Below are positions 63,869-64,000 of a stretch of 64,000 bases of DNA, one piece after another (positions within the stretch are counted from its first letter, which is position 1; every line of letters begins with the position of its first letter). The DNA lies in NCBI RefSeq assembly GCF_011059145.1, contig NZ_JAALLT010000003.1:186001-250000 (forward strand), in the 5' to 3' direction. Origin of the DNA: Halalkalibaculum roseum (GTDB lineage: Bacteria > Bacteroidota > Rhodothermia > Balneolales > Balneolaceae). A program made the translations under genes and the position numbers. Under the pieces are notes generated by a model. That model was not told the origin of the DNA and searched no databases. It worked only from the letters and a program-made list of their open reading frames with translations.

Positions 63869-64000
63869 AGTCTACCTCATATATATTAAGTTGAAACATA
63901 GTCTGAGCCGCCGACGTCCAAGAATGGCATTAGAAAAGTGCAGCGTATTTCTGATAATTTCAGTGGCATATCCGTACATCAGAGCCCGGCTTGATTGCTA
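63869..64000. other. Right-edge stretch without identified gene
   Basis: 132 bases upstream of the EF-G-like gene. Two short open frames reach the window edge (a plus-strand one from ATG 63926, and the end of a minus-strand one stopping at about 63964), but neither is long enough to call. The EF-G-like promoter must lie here. Confidence 0.4.

Noticed and set aside
1-64000. tRNA, rRNA, CRISPR array, transposase, integrase, toxin-antitoxin or phage genes
   Set aside because: Looked for by eye; nothing with the expected motifs was found in the window.

Overview
The window is a chromosomal segment of a Bacteroidota/Balneolota-type bacterium; placement near Balneolaceae is my inference. The reasons are a full-length SprA (type IX secretion translocon), a T9SS plug-type lipoprotein, a 30-residue AURKAIP1/COX24-type ribosomal protein, a GH97 (SusB-like) lipoprotein, starts with little or no Shine-Dalgarno sequence (several TTG or GTG), and two matches to the TAnnTTTG -7 promoter element known from Bacteroidota. 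I see no rRNA, tRNA, CRISPR array, insertion sequence or phage.

Layout. 1-3.9 kb: the 5' part of an S9-type peptidase, two GNAT acetyltransferases, a cold-shock protein, an RRM RNA-binding protein and a UPF0489 (arginase-fold) protein. 3.9-9 kb: grpE-dnaJ, a VOC protein, rsmI and lnt. 9-20.6 kb: sprA, two LptF/LptG permeases, guaB. 20.6-30.3 kb is the accessory part: small hypothetical membrane and secreted proteins, a nucleoside-hydrolase-like protein, an AlkZ-related protein, ferritin, an ECF sigma operon with three membrane partners, a DUF2268 lipoprotein, a gene interrupted at an A7 run, and long non-coding stretches with gene remnants. 30.3-37 kb: GH97, folD, then ptsN-dacB-NtrC-type regulator. 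37.1-41.2 kb: the packed run ccmB-holB-dapF-T9SS plug. 41.4-55 kb: six minus-strand genes (rqcH-like, aroK, aroB, tamB, rnr, peptidase/propeller/barrel fusion). 55-64 kb: an unknown protein, the tiny ribosomal protein, an HU protein, a symporter-upp-lptC-LptA/LysM run, and an EF-G-like GTPase.

Much of the window serves the outer envelope. The LptF/G permeases, LptC and LptA/LysM protein form part of the LPS export bridge. Lnt finishes lipoproteins. TamB and the Omp85-like fusion concern outer-membrane protein assembly. SprA and the plug protein belong to type IX secretion. DacB and DapF act in peptidoglycan metabolism. A second theme is translation and RNA quality control (RsmI, RNase R, RqcH, the EF-G-like factor, cold-shock and RRM proteins, the bS22/mS38-like protein).

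No single obvious new defence or biosynthetic cassette is visible. The most unusual items are the LptA protein carrying three LysM domains, the three-part peptidase/propeller/barrel protein, the A7-interrupted gene at 29.2 kb, two strong palindromes (at 30.03 kb, and a REPIN-like pair at 32.4 kb), and a recurring family of degenerate 7-, 8- and 10-bp tandem repeats between genes.
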